Notes: generated by a model not told the origin, from the sequence alone. A DNA stretch of 64,000 nt from Streptomyces sp. ALI-76-A (GCF_030287445.1 NZ_JASVWB010000002.1:3658001-3722000), one strand, 5' to 3'; counted from the stretch's first letter, positions 19,492 through 27,968 are shown. Translations and numbers: made by a program.

Positions 19492-19593
19492 ATGTCCGAA
19501 GCGGTAGTCGCCCGGCTGAAGCCGCGCACAGACACCGCGATGCCACAAGACGGACATCACAAAACTATAGCTAGGTGGGGCAATGAGAGGTGA
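19492..19593 (+). CDS. Possible 33-residue leader peptide/small ORF
   Basis: ATG 19492 is preceded by AGAGGAAAG at ideal spacing, and the frame runs 33 codons to a TGA that overlaps the ATG of the next gene (19583) by 11 bases. The peptide is basic and hydrophilic with no signal sequence or known motif. The strong ribosome binding site and the overlap suggest translational coupling to the membrane-protein gene; whether it is a functional peptide is unknown. Confidence 0.3.
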   Translation: MSEAVVARLKPRTDTAMPQDGHHKTIARWGNER

Positions 19594-20269
19594 CTCGCAA
19601 GTACGTGTGGGTCGCAACCGGATATTCTTCACGATCCCCCTCATCCTTCTCGGAATATCTGCGAGCTTCCTTGTCTGGGTCATAGTGACCCAAAACCTCC
19701 CACCCTCCGTCCGTTCTTCCTGGCCGTGGAGGCTGAAGCTGCTCGATAATCAATCCGCAACCGCTGCGACCACTATTGCCGCCAGCCTTGTGTTCGCTCG
19801 GGCGCAATACGCATCAGTGGTTCGCCCCATGCTCGGGTGGACCGGTGGCATAATCAGGGTCACCGAACGCTCCAGCGAGTTTGCCTGGATAGTCAGGCTG
19901 GTGAACGGCACGTCGACGGCATCGCGGATCAATATCACCAACTATCGCGTCATCCTCAAACCCGCTGCACAGACGTCAAGCCCGGTTCCCGATTCATGGA
20001 TATCACGAGAAGAGGCAATCTCTTACCTGGAATCTGCGGGTCTGACTCAGCATGACTTCGAGCTCCGATATATCGGCCCCGCGTTCCCTCTCTCCAACGC
20101 GATGGCGAATGCTGGGGTCATGGGGGTTTTCACTCCGCGAGCCATGGAGGTAATCGAAGACATCCTGGCCATGGTAGAAGCCAAAGATCAGGCGGGGGAT
20201 ACACATCAAAGGGTGATTTACTGCATGCGTGGGGCTATTCGCCAACCTACCTCCATCACCTTGGAATGA
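19583..20269 (+). CDS. Membrane protein of unknown function in a low-G+C patch
   Basis: I do not recognise this 228-residue protein. Two hydrophobic segments (about 14-36 and 58-80) near the N terminus are followed by a soluble domain of about 150 residues with no known motif; it contains INITNYRVILKP and FELRYIGPAFPLSNAMANAG. Codon use differs from its neighbours, with ATA, AGA, GAA and CAA more frequent and clearly lower third-position G+C, which points to recent acquisition. It sits behind tRNA-Cys, a common insertion site. A 33-codon frame overlaps its start. No integrase or toxin signature is visible. Confidence 0.6.
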   Translation: MRGDSQVRVGRNRIFFTIPLILLGISASFLVWVIVTQNLPPSVRSSWPWRLKLLDNQSATAATTIAASLVFARAQYASVVRPMLGWTGGIIRVTERSSEFAWIVRLVNGTSTASRINITNYRVILKPAAQTSSPVPDSWISREEAISYLESAGLTQHDFELRYIGPAFPLSNAMANAGVMGVFTPRAMEVIEDILAMVEAKDQAGDTHQRVIYCMRGAIRQPTSITLE

Positions 20270-20357
20270 CGGAGGATCCAGATGCAAGGCGAGCTGCCAC
20301 CACTCAGAGCGAAGCCGCGGTGCTTCTCGCCGGTGACGCGGCGGGCCACCGTCCCGG

Positions 20358-20849
20358 TCAGGGCGTCGGTCCGGCGACGCGGGCCTGGAGCAGGCGGGGC
20401 GTGTTCTCGAAGCCGGTGCGGGTGTAGGCGGGGATCGCGCGCGTCGACGAGTGCACCGTGACCCGTTCGAGGCCGAGGTGCCGGGCCTCGGACAGGGTCG
20501 CCTTGATGAGGCGGCTGCCGAGGCCGTCGTCGCGGGCCTGCGGGACGACGTACACGCACTGGAGGTCGCCCGAGGCCCGCTCCAGGGCGTGCGGGGTCGG
20601 GACGCGCTGGACGATCGCCAGCCAGGCCATGCCGATGACCTCGGTGTCCCGGACGAGGACCATGCAGTGGTGGGAGGACGCGTTCTCGCTCGCCCAGGTG
20701 ACGAAGTGCCGTACGAAGTCCTCGCGTTCGAGGGCCTGCGGGGCGGCGCCGTTCTGCACGATCCACTGCCAGCGGAGTTCGGCCACGGCGGGCCAGTCAC
20801 CGGGTTCGGCCGGGCGGACGACGATGTTCCTGCTCTCCGTGCCGGTCAC
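20358..20849 (-). CDS. GNAT family N-acetyltransferase
   Basis: The 163-residue protein starts at GTG 20849, overlapping the stop of the SUKH-4 gene by 4 bases (GTGA). It has the GNAT fold from about residue 10 to 155. The acetyl-CoA binding motif A reads LQCVYVVPQARDDGLGSRLIKATLSEA (pyrophosphate loop R-D-D-G-L-G-S-R), and motif B includes VHSSTRAIPAYTRTGFE. It should transfer an acetyl group to an unknown small molecule, peptide or protein. Tight coupling to a SUKH-type gene suggests a shared role, but the acceptor cannot be inferred. Confidence 0.85.
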   Translation of the reverse strand: MTGTESRNIVVRPAEPGDWPAVAELRWQWIVQNGAAPQALEREDFVRHFVTWASENASSHHCMVLVRDTEVIGMAWLAIVQRVPTPHALERASGDLQCVYVVPQARDDGLGSRLIKATLSEARHLGLERVTVHSSTRAIPAYTRTGFENTPRLLQARVAGPTP

Positions 20850-22240
20850 AGGGCCCCACCCGCCCTGTCCTGGAACCGCTCCGTCCAGTAGTGCCAGTGG
20901 GTTCCGGCTGCCGTCCCGGCGAATGTGCCCGCCTGAGTTCCGGCGAATGTGCCGGCTTGAGTCCCGGCGAATGTGCCGGCCGGAATTCCGGCGAACGTGC
21001 CGGCCCGCGTTCCAACTCGCGTCTCCGCGCGCGGCCCGGCTGCCGCTGCCGTCACAGGTCCCGTCCCAGTACCCTCCCACGGTCCGGCCAGAGGTCCCGC
21101 CAGGGGTCCCGCCGGGGATCCCGCCACAGGCCTCACTCCCATGGTTCCCGTCGAGTCGACGCTCGCCAGGACCTGGATCATCGTCATCGCCAGCTGGTCG
21201 TAGGCGTCCGTCGTCAGTTCGTGGGCCAGTTCCTTGTCGATCGCCCGCTCGCGGTGGAGCAGCCAGAGGGTGAAGGCCAGGGTGGAGAGGTCGGTGTTCA
21301 GCGGGTAGAGGGTGGTGTCGCGCTCGTTCCAGTTCAGGACCGCGCCCGTCGCGCCGTCGACGACCAGGCTGTTGTCCCCCACGAGATGACCGACGCGGAT
21401 CAACCGGTCGGCACAGTCCGGGAGTCCGGCGGGCCCGTCCGTGTCGGCGTGGTGCTCGGCCAGCGTCGGCAGCAGCACGTCGGTGTCCAGGTGGAAGAGG
21501 TAGCCGTGCTCCGGCAGGCCGACCTGGCGCAGGAAGCGGCGGGTCGGCTCGTGCGTGAGGGTCGTGGGGAAGTCGACGTCCTCGAAACGCGCCACCCTGC
21601 CCCGACCGAAATCCTGGTCCAGCAGCCGGGCCGGGAGGTCGAGGGCCAGCCCCGAGTCCGTGCCCGGACCCGCCACCAGAGACAGCGGGCGGATCAGGGC
21701 CGCCATCTTCCAGAACGGGGCCGGCTCGCCGCCCGTGCCCTCCTCGAACACCGCGAGCAGCTGCCGGGACGCCTGAGCGACCACCTTGGGCCCGAACCGT
21801 CCCGCGTACGCGGCGAACCGGCCGCGCAGGCAGGCCAGTTCGTCCGCCACCGCGGCGAACCGTGTGAGTGTCGCGAGCGAGGGCGCGAGCGGGCGGCGGC
21901 CCCTCAGGTCGAGGCGGTCGTGGCACAGGTACGTCGTCGAGACCTCGCCGGTCGCACCGTCCAGCGGGACCGACTCCGTGTCCGGACCGCCGGGGCCCAC
22001 CAGCCCGCCTATGACCAGTTGGTCCCGCAGGTCCCAGGCGAGCAGCCGGTCGGGGTCACCGGTCGAGTCCGCCACCGTCCGCAGACCCGCCACGCGCAGT
22101 TCCGCGAAGCTGAACAGGCCCGTGTCGCCCGGCAGTCCGGGGCCCGTGAGCCAGCGGCGCGTCGCCGTGTGCGTGACGTACGGATCCAGGTCGGCCTCGG
22201 CCAGTGTGATCGTCGCCGGGCCGGCGTCGGTCGTGCTCAT
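20846..22240 (-). CDS. Double SUKH-4 domain protein with repetitive C-terminal tail
   Basis: The 464-residue protein starts at ATG 22240 behind GGGGG-AACACAC. Two halves resemble each other and the SUKH-4 superfamily: about 20-140 (RRWLTGPGLPGDTGLFSF ... LVIGGLV ... LDGATGEV) and about 220-350 (RRFLRQVGLPEHGYLFHL ... RVGHLVGDNSLVVDGATGAV). SUKH proteins are mostly immunity proteins of contact-dependent toxin systems, but many Streptomyces copies have no toxin partner. Residues about 400-455 are a tail of AGTFAGTQ-type octapeptides ending in HWHYWTERF. No toxin gene is adjacent; the partner in the operon is a GNAT enzyme. An immunity or phage-defence role is inference. Confidence 0.7.
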   Translation of the reverse strand: MSTTDAGPATITLAEADLDPYVTHTATRRWLTGPGLPGDTGLFSFAELRVAGLRTVADSTGDPDRLLAWDLRDQLVIGGLVGPGGPDTESVPLDGATGEVSTTYLCHDRLDLRGRRPLAPSLATLTRFAAVADELACLRGRFAAYAGRFGPKVVAQASRQLLAVFEEGTGGEPAPFWKMAALIRPLSLVAGPGTDSGLALDLPARLLDQDFGRGRVARFEDVDFPTTLTHEPTRRFLRQVGLPEHGYLFHLDTDVLLPTLAEHHADTDGPAGLPDCADRLIRVGHLVGDNSLVVDGATGAVLNWNERDTTLYPLNTDLSTLAFTLWLLHRERAIDKELAHELTTDAYDQLAMTMIQVLASVDSTGTMGVRPVAGSPAGPLAGPLAGPWEGTGTGPVTAAAAGPRAETRVGTRAGTFAGIPAGTFAGTQAGTFAGTQAGTFAGTAAGTHWHYWTERFQDRAGGAL

Positions 22241-22645
22241 GTGTGTTCCCCCGTTGTACGTGCTCGCAGTCCCCGCTCGGGGCACGCACAGCCGGCCAGG
22301 TCCGGCACCCGTCCCCCACTGCCCAGAACACTACGCGGCACCACTGACAACGCCCTCGAGCCACACGCCCCGGACCAGGAGACGCTCAGACACCCGGGCC
22401 CGTTCCCTCCCGGCGACGATCACGTCCACCATCGCCGCCACCGTCGGCGCGGAGGTGTCCAGCCACGGACCGACGACTCCCGGACCCGTCCGGCCGTCCC
22501 GCCACCGTCCGGCCGTTGCCGGCCTGAGGAGTGGGATCGTCGTGGGGCGTGGCCCAGCGTCGCCGTGCTCAAGAACCGTTCGGCGGGGCCGAGTCCGCAG
22601 GCACGCGCGGGTGGCGAGGCGCCCGCTGCCCGGACCCCGCCCCGG
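22241..22645. other. Interval upstream of the SUKH-4 gene, no firm gene
   Basis: This holds the presumed promoter of the SUKH-4/GNAT pair on the minus strand. An open minus-strand frame ending in TAG at 22331-22333 has fairly high third-position G+C and ends VWLEGVVSGAA; the last possible ATG start is 22432 (33 codons). I cannot decide whether it is a small gene, a remnant or chance. Confidence 0.35.
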
Positions 22646-24961
22646 TCACTGCCCCGTCACCACCGCGGCCTGCGGCCGGATCGGGAGGCGGTTCACCGGG
22701 CGGCCGGTCGCGGCGCGGACCGCCGAGGCGATGGCCGCCGGAGAGGTCACCACGGGTACCGCGCTGACCGCCTTCGCACCGAAGGGGGCGACCACGTCGC
22801 GTTCCTCGACCAGCTTCACGATGTGGATGTCGGGGGCGTCCAGGGCCGTCGGCAGGGCGTATCCGGTGAGGTCGGGATGGCGGATCACGCCTCGCGCGCT
22901 GCGCAGGTTCTCGGTGAGCGCGATACCTACGCCCTGGGTGACGCCCGCCTCCAGGCGCGCCGCCAGCTGGGCCGGGTTCAGCACCCGGCCGACGTCCTGG
23001 GCGAGCGCCAGCTCCACCACGCGCACCGAGCCCAGTTCGATGTCGACGTCGACCACCGCGCGGATCGCGCAGAAGGCGAGGCCCACGAAGGCGTCGCCCT
23101 GGCCGGTCTCGTTCAGGGGCTCCGTCGGGTGCGGCCGGCACTGGGCGGTCGCCCACAGCTCCTTGCCGTCCATCGCCTCGGTGACGGTGGTCGACAGCAC
23201 GCCGTCGTACGAGGTGATCTTGCCGTCGGTGATCTGGAGCAGCTCGGTGGACATGCCGAACTTGTGCGCCAGGGGCTGGAGCAGCTGCGTACGGACCATC
23301 TTGGCCGCGCGTTCCACCGCACCGCCCGACACCCAGGTGTGGCGGCCCCGGGCGCCCGGGCCGGCCGGCGGCTGGTCGGTGTCGACGGGGGCCACGTGGA
23401 CCTCGTCGATGCCGAGGGTGTCCTGGACGATCTGCCGGGCCAGCGTGGTGAAGCCCTGGCCGGTCTCGACCGCCGCGCACAGCACCGTCGCCACGCCGTC
23501 CTGGACCCGGACGGTCGCCGTGGAGACCTCGTCCGCGCCCTCCGCGCCCAGCATGTGCACCATGCCCAGCCCGTAGCCGACGCCCCGGCGCACCGCGCCC
23601 GGTTCGCCCGCGCCCTCGGGGCCGCCGGGCAGCAGCCACTCGTCCTCGGGCGTGTCCATGGGCAGCGGGGGCAGCGGGAAGTCCCGTACCGCCTGGAGGA
23701 GTTCGGCGACCGGCGCCGGGCAGGTCACCGTCTGGCCGGTCGGGAGCACGTCTCCCGTGGCCAGCACGTTGCGCAGGCGCAGCTCCGCCGGGTCGACGCC
23801 CAGCTTCTTGGCCAGCTTGTCCATCTGCGCCTCGTAGGCGGCGCACACCTGCATCGCGCCCTCGCCGCGCACATGGCCGGAGGGCGGGTTGTTGGTGCGC
23901 ACGGCCCAGCCCTCGATGAAGGCGTTCGGGACGACGTACGGGCCGCAGGCGAACGAGACCGCGGCGGCCAGCGCCTCCGACGAGGTGTCCGCGTACGCGC
24001 CCGCGTCGAGCAGGATCTGCGCCTCCACCTTGACCAGCCTGCCCTCGGCGTCGGCGTGGTGGCGGTACCGCAGGAGGGTGGGGTGCCGATGGACGTGGCC
24101 CAGGAAGGACTCCTCGCGCGTGGCGGTGAGCTTGACCGGGCAGCCGGTCTTGAGCGCCAGCAGGCCGAGCGGGAGCTGGAAGCCCTGGTCCTCGCGGTCG
24201 GCGGTGGCCCCGGGGACGCCGGTGACGACGACCTTCACGCGCTCCGCCGCCAGGCCGTAGCAGGCGGCGGCGGTGTCGCGGTCGGTGTGCGGGTCCGTGG
24301 AGGCCACGTACAGCTCGACGCCGCCGTCGGGGCGCGGCACGGCGAGGCCGGCCTCGGCTCCGATGGGGGCCGGGTCCTGGCGTCCGATGCGGTACAGGCC
24401 CTCGACGACGATCTCGCCGGCCGCCTCCGGGTCGCCGTGGCGCAGCGGGATGTGCCGGATCAGGTTGCCGTCCGGGTGCAGCGGTTCGGCCTCGAAGGCC
24501 TGCTCGGGGTCGGTGACCGGGTCGAGCACCTCGTACTCGACGATGACGGCGGCCGCCGCCATCCGCGCGGTGTCGGGGTGGTCCGCGGCGACCGCCGCGA
24601 TGGGCTCGCCGTGGTGGCGCACGACCTCGGAGGCGAACACCGGACGGTCGGGTCTGCCCCGGCCGTGCACCGGTGTGCCGGGCACGTCCTCGTGGGTCAC
24701 GACGGCCCGTACGCCGGGCATCTCGCGCGCGTGGGACGTGTCGATGGACACGATGCGCGCGTGCGGGTGCGGGGAGCGCAGCACGGCCGCCCACAGCAGG
24801 CCCTCGGCCCACAGGTCGGCCGCGTACGGGAAGGTGCCCTCGGTCTTGGCGCGGGCGTCGACGGGCGGCAGGGACACGCCGAGGCCGTGCGGGATCGGCT
24901 CGGGGGCGGGTGCTGCCTCCGCGGCGGTGGTGGTGGTCGCGGTGGCGGCTTCGTTGCTCAC
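22646..24961 (-). CDS. Xanthine dehydrogenase family molybdopterin-binding subunit
   Basis: The 771-residue subunit starts at GTG 24961, overlapping the Fe-S subunit stop by 4 bases. It has the aldehyde oxidase/xanthine dehydrogenase a/b hammerhead domain (about 30-150, with TEGTFPYAADLWAEGLLWAAV) and the molybdopterin-binding domain (about 170-760, with GHVRGEGAMQVCAAYEAQMD and GQGFTTLARQIVQDTLGI). These proteins hydroxylate purines, aldehydes or aromatics at a Mo centre. The C-terminal GVGE(P/L) motif that carries the general-base Glu reads AKAVSAVPV at 729-737, with Ala734 in the Glu position, so activity may differ from true xanthine dehydrogenases. No XdhC-type maturation gene is present in the operon. 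Confidence 0.88.
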   Translation of the reverse strand: MSNEAATATTTTAAEAAPAPEPIPHGLGVSLPPVDARAKTEGTFPYAADLWAEGLLWAAVLRSPHPHARIVSIDTSHAREMPGVRAVVTHEDVPGTPVHGRGRPDRPVFASEVVRHHGEPIAAVAADHPDTARMAAAAVIVEYEVLDPVTDPEQAFEAEPLHPDGNLIRHIPLRHGDPEAAGEIVVEGLYRIGRQDPAPIGAEAGLAVPRPDGGVELYVASTDPHTDRDTAAACYGLAAERVKVVVTGVPGATADREDQGFQLPLGLLALKTGCPVKLTATREESFLGHVHRHPTLLRYRHHADAEGRLVKVEAQILLDAGAYADTSSEALAAAVSFACGPYVVPNAFIEGWAVRTNNPPSGHVRGEGAMQVCAAYEAQMDKLAKKLGVDPAELRLRNVLATGDVLPTGQTVTCPAPVAELLQAVRDFPLPPLPMDTPEDEWLLPGGPEGAGEPGAVRRGVGYGLGMVHMLGAEGADEVSTATVRVQDGVATVLCAAVETGQGFTTLARQIVQDTLGIDEVHVAPVDTDQPPAGPGARGRHTWVSGGAVERAAKMVRTQLLQPLAHKFGMSTELLQITDGKITSYDGVLSTTVTEAMDGKELWATAQCRPHPTEPLNETGQGDAFVGLAFCAIRAVVDVDIELGSVRVVELALAQDVGRVLNPAQLAARLEAGVTQGVGIALTENLRSARGVIRHPDLTGYALPTALDAPDIHIVKLVEERDVVAPFGAKAVSAVPVVTSPAAIASAVRAATGRPVNRLPIRPQAAVVTGQ

Positions 24962-27078
24962 GCCTGGCCTCCGTCCTGTCCCTGTCCGGGCCCGTGTCGG
25001 TGTCCGAACACCTGGTCGTGCTCGGCCGGTTCGAACGCCGAGCGGTTGACGCCGCCGGCCCCCGGACCCGCCTGGTGCGGAATACGCGGCTCGTCCGCGT
25101 CCGTCTCACTGTCGGCCACGGAGTGCGCCTCGCGCTCCGCGACGACCTCCTTGACCGCGTCCACGACGCCCCGGTAGCCGGAGCAGCGGCAGAGGTTGCC
25201 GCACAGCGCCTGGCGGGTCTCCCGCTCGCTCGGGGCGGGGTTGCCCTCCAGCAGGTCGTGCACGGTCATCGCCATGCCCGGTACGCAGAAGCCGCACTGC
25301 ACCGCGCCGCACTGGGCGAGCGCCCGCTGCACGTCCGACGGCTGCCCGTCGACGGCGAGTCCCTCGACGGTACGGACCTCGCTGCCGGCCGCGGTCACGG
25401 CCGGGACGAGGCAGGACGCGACGAGCCGCCCGTCGACCTGGACGTTGCAGGCCCCGCACTCGCCCTGCGAGCAGCCGTCCTTGGCGCCCGCGAGACCGAG
25501 CCGCTCGCGCAGCACGTAGAGCAGCGACTCGCCGATCCAGGCGTCGGTGACGGGGCGTTCGACGCCGTTGACCCGCAGGACGTAGGAGGCCAGGGGGTGT
25601 TCCCCGCCCGACGACCGGGGTGTCGCGTCGCCCGTCTCCGGGGCGGCGGCCGACTCGTCGGCGTCCGGTCCGGATTCCGGGTCCGCCGCGTCGCCCGGGG
25701 AATCGTCCACGGCGGCGTCGGCGGCCCTCTCAGCGGCCTCGACGGCCTCCGCGGCCTCTTGGGCACGCTCAGCCGCCTCCACGGCCTCACCGGGCCCGTG
25801 AGCGGGCTGTGAGCCGTCCGGGGCGGACCCGGCCGGCTCGGCGGGCGGGTCCGCGTACGGCTCGGCGAAGGACCGCTCCGCCTCGTGCGGCCGGGACTCC
25901 TCGGGGGTGTGCGGGTGGGGCCGGTCGGAGGCGGGCGCGAGGGGTCGTTCGGCCGCGTGCCCGTGGGGGTGCTCGGACGCGGGTCCGGTCGGGTACGGCT
26001 CCGTCGGCGCGTGCGCCTCGGGCGCGGACCGCTCCGGCGCGTACGACCCGGGCGCGTGTGCCTGCGGGGCGTACAAATCCGGTGTGCGGGATTCCGGCGC
26101 GGTGGCTCCCGGCTCGGGGGATTCCGGCGCGTGCGGTTCGGTGGCGTGCGGTGCATGGCCGTGCCGGTCCGGCGCGTGCGGATCCGATCCGCGTGACTCG
26201 GGCCCGTGCGGATCCGGCGCGTGCGGATGCGGCGCGTGCGGATCCGGCGCGAACCGCTCCGGGTCGAACCGCTCCGGCGCGTGCCCGGCCCGCGCTTCCC
26301 CGTCGTGGGTCACCCGCTGCTCGTGTGCGTGCCCGTCGCCCACCGACTGGGCGTGCCCGTGCCCGTCACCCGCCGGCCGGTCGTACGCGGGCTCGGTCGG
26401 CCGCCCGTAGCCGTGCCCGTCCCCGGCGGGCTGCCCCGGGTGTCCGTGCTGCCCGGCGTCGGATCCCGTTCCGGGGTCCGTCCCCGTCGGCCGCTGGGCC
26501 GTGTCCGACGGCTGTCCCCAGGGCCGGCCCGCCGCCTCCGTGGCCCAGGGCGCGGGGGCGCCGCCGGGAAGGGTGGCCGGCGGGGTGCCGCCCCACTGCT
26601 CCACCAGGGACGACGTGGTGAACTCGCCTGATTCGTCCGGGAGGTCGCCGCCGGCGACCGGGATCGACCACTGCCCGGTGACGTCGTGGCCAGGCGCCGG
26701 AGCCGTGTGCGCGGCGTCCGCCGCCCCCGTCTCCTCGAAGTTCCACTGCCCGGTGGCACCGGGGTTGTACGTGAACCGGTCGTCCCCGGTGCCGTGGGGC
26801 ACCGCGTTCGGGTCGGGCCACCGCGCGCCGTCGGCGGGCGCGGCGGGCAGCGTCCAGGAGCCCGTGGCCGCCGGGTCGGTGCCCGCGGTGGTGGCCGGGG
26901 TGACCGTGATCTGCGGCGGCACGTAGCCGTGACCGGGCGCGGCGAGCGGACGGCCGTCCACGCCCCCCTCGGGGAGCTTCACGAAGGCGGTGGCGCCGTC
27001 GTCGTAGTCGCCCTGGGGCAGGGGATCCCAGCGGCCCGCGCTCTGGGGCGTGCCCTCTCCGTGCTGGTCGTCGGTCAC
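24958..27078 (-). CDS. 2Fe-2S subunit of xanthine dehydrogenase family with long disordered N-terminal extension
   Basis: This 706-residue protein starts at GTG 27078 (GGGAGGG upstream), which overlaps the FAD-subunit stop by 4 bases. The conserved [2Fe-2S] module occupies only about 499-650. The plant-type cluster Cys are 536, 541, 544 and 556; the helical-domain cluster Cys are 595, 598, 630 and 632 (QCGFC and LCRCSGY). Residues 1-498 are low-complexity. First come SITVT-like Pro/Thr segments including repeats of ATGQWNFEE / VTGQWSIPV form, then a His/Pro/Asp-rich region of HAPDPHAPHPHAPD-type repeats, then a Glu/Ala-rich helical stretch. Family members are normally about 160-200 residues, so this is about three times the usual size. 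Confidence 0.9.
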   Translation of the reverse strand: MTDDQHGEGTPQSAGRWDPLPQGDYDDGATAFVKLPEGGVDGRPLAAPGHGYVPPQITVTPATTAGTDPAATGSWTLPAAPADGARWPDPNAVPHGTGDDRFTYNPGATGQWNFEETGAADAAHTAPAPGHDVTGQWSIPVAGGDLPDESGEFTTSSLVEQWGGTPPATLPGGAPAPWATEAAGRPWGQPSDTAQRPTGTDPGTGSDAGQHGHPGQPAGDGHGYGRPTEPAYDRPAGDGHGHAQSVGDGHAHEQRVTHDGEARAGHAPERFDPERFAPDPHAPHPHAPDPHGPESRGSDPHAPDRHGHAPHATEPHAPESPEPGATAPESRTPDLYAPQAHAPGSYAPERSAPEAHAPTEPYPTGPASEHPHGHAAERPLAPASDRPHPHTPEESRPHEAERSFAEPYADPPAEPAGSAPDGSQPAHGPGEAVEAAERAQEAAEAVEAAERAADAAVDDSPGDAADPESGPDADESAAAPETGDATPRSSGGEHPLASYVLRVNGVERPVTDAWIGESLLYVLRERLGLAGAKDGCSQGECGACNVQVDGRLVASCLVPAVTAAGSEVRTVEGLAVDGQPSDVQRALAQCGAVQCGFCVPGMAMTVHDLLEGNPAPSERETRQALCGNLCRCSGYRGVVDAVKEVVAEREAHSVADSETDADEPRIPHQAGPGAGGVNRSAFEPAEHDQVFGHRHGPGQGQDGGQA

Positions 27079-27968
27079 TTCAGAGCCCTCCCCAGTGCTC
27101 GTCGGGCCAGCGCGGCGACGGTACGCCGCAGGTGCAGTACGGCGGGCGGATGCTGTGGTACGGAGCCGTCCTCGGCCGGAGCCGGGTCGGGGATGCAGGC
27201 CGCGGCGACGTACTCGCCGAACGCGCTGAGCGCCTCCGGGACGATCGCGCGGCCGTTGTCCCAGTCGATCAGCCGGGCGACCCACTGCTCGGCGTCCAGC
27301 GGCCTGAGCGGCATCGGCGCGATGGCGCCGACGGCGCACCGGACGCCACGCCGGGCGGGGTCGAGGACGAGGGCGACGGAGGCGGCGGCGCGCCCGGGAC
27401 CGGTGCGGCCGGTCGCCTTGAGGAAGACCTGCGGGGCGTGCAGCAGCGGCACGCGCACGTAGCCGATGAGTTCGCCCGCGCGCAGCATCTCCATGCCGGC
27501 CAGCAGGTGCGACACCGGGATCTCCCGGCGGGCTCCGCCCTGGCCCGCGATGATCAGGGTCGCCTCCAGGGCGGCCAGCACCGGAAGGGCGTCCCCCGTG
27601 GGGGCGGCCGAGGCGATGTTGCCGCCCAGGGTGCCCGCGTTACGGATCTGCGGCGGGCCGGCGGCGCGCGCCGAGGCCGCGAGGGCGGGGATCAGGGCGG
27701 CGAAGTCGGGCCGGCCCATCCGCGCGTGGGTGAGGCCCGCGCCGAGCAGGGCGTGGCCGTCCTGGTACTGCCAGCCGCGGATCTCGCTGATCCGGCCGAG
27801 GCCGACCAGCGCGGCGGGCCTGAGCTGTCCGGAGTTGACGGCGGCCATCAGGTCGGTGCCGCCCGCCACGGGCACGGCGGCGGGCATGGCGGCGAGCGCC
27901 GCCACCGCTTCGTCCAGCGTCGTGGGCAGCGTGACGGCCTGCGCCGCCTGCGGTGTGTGCGTGGTCAA
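27075..27968 (-). CDS. FAD-binding subunit of xanthine dehydrogenase family (CoxM/CutM type)
   Basis: I choose the TTG start at 27968, preceded by GAAGGGG, because the product (297 residues, MTTHTPQAAQ...) then matches the usual family length. The longer upstream frame is unconserved. FAD-binding motifs are VPVAGGTDLMAAVN (about 37-50) and IRNAGTLGGNIASAAPTGD (about 105-125). A C-terminal CO_deh_flav_C domain follows. It accepts electrons from the Fe-S subunit. It is first in a three-gene operon (FAD, Fe-S, Mo) with 4-bp overlaps throughout. Confidence 0.88.
   Translation of the reverse strand: MTTHTPQAAQAVTLPTTLDEAVAALAAMPAAVPVAGGTDLMAAVNSGQLRPAALVGLGRISEIRGWQYQDGHALLGAGLTHARMGRPDFAALIPALAASARAAGPPQIRNAGTLGGNIASAAPTGDALPVLAALEATLIIAGQGGARREIPVSHLLAGMEMLRAGELIGYVRVPLLHAPQVFLKATGRTGPGRAAASVALVLDPARRGVRCAVGAIAPMPLRPLDAEQWVARLIDWDNGRAIVPEALSAFGEYVAAACIPDPAPAEDGSVPQHPPAVLHLRRTVAALARRALGRALK

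Noticed and set aside
19078-20357. Integrative element with attachment sites at tRNA-Cys
   Set aside because: No duplicated tRNA 3' end, integrase or excisionase gene is visible; only the composition change remains, reported as a weaker finding.
20891-25177. Plus-strand open frame of over 1400 codons
   Set aside because: It is the antisense shadow of the SUKH-4 and molybdenum-subunit genes; its translation is Arg/Gly/His-rich without family motifs, whereas the minus strand encodes clear conserved proteins.
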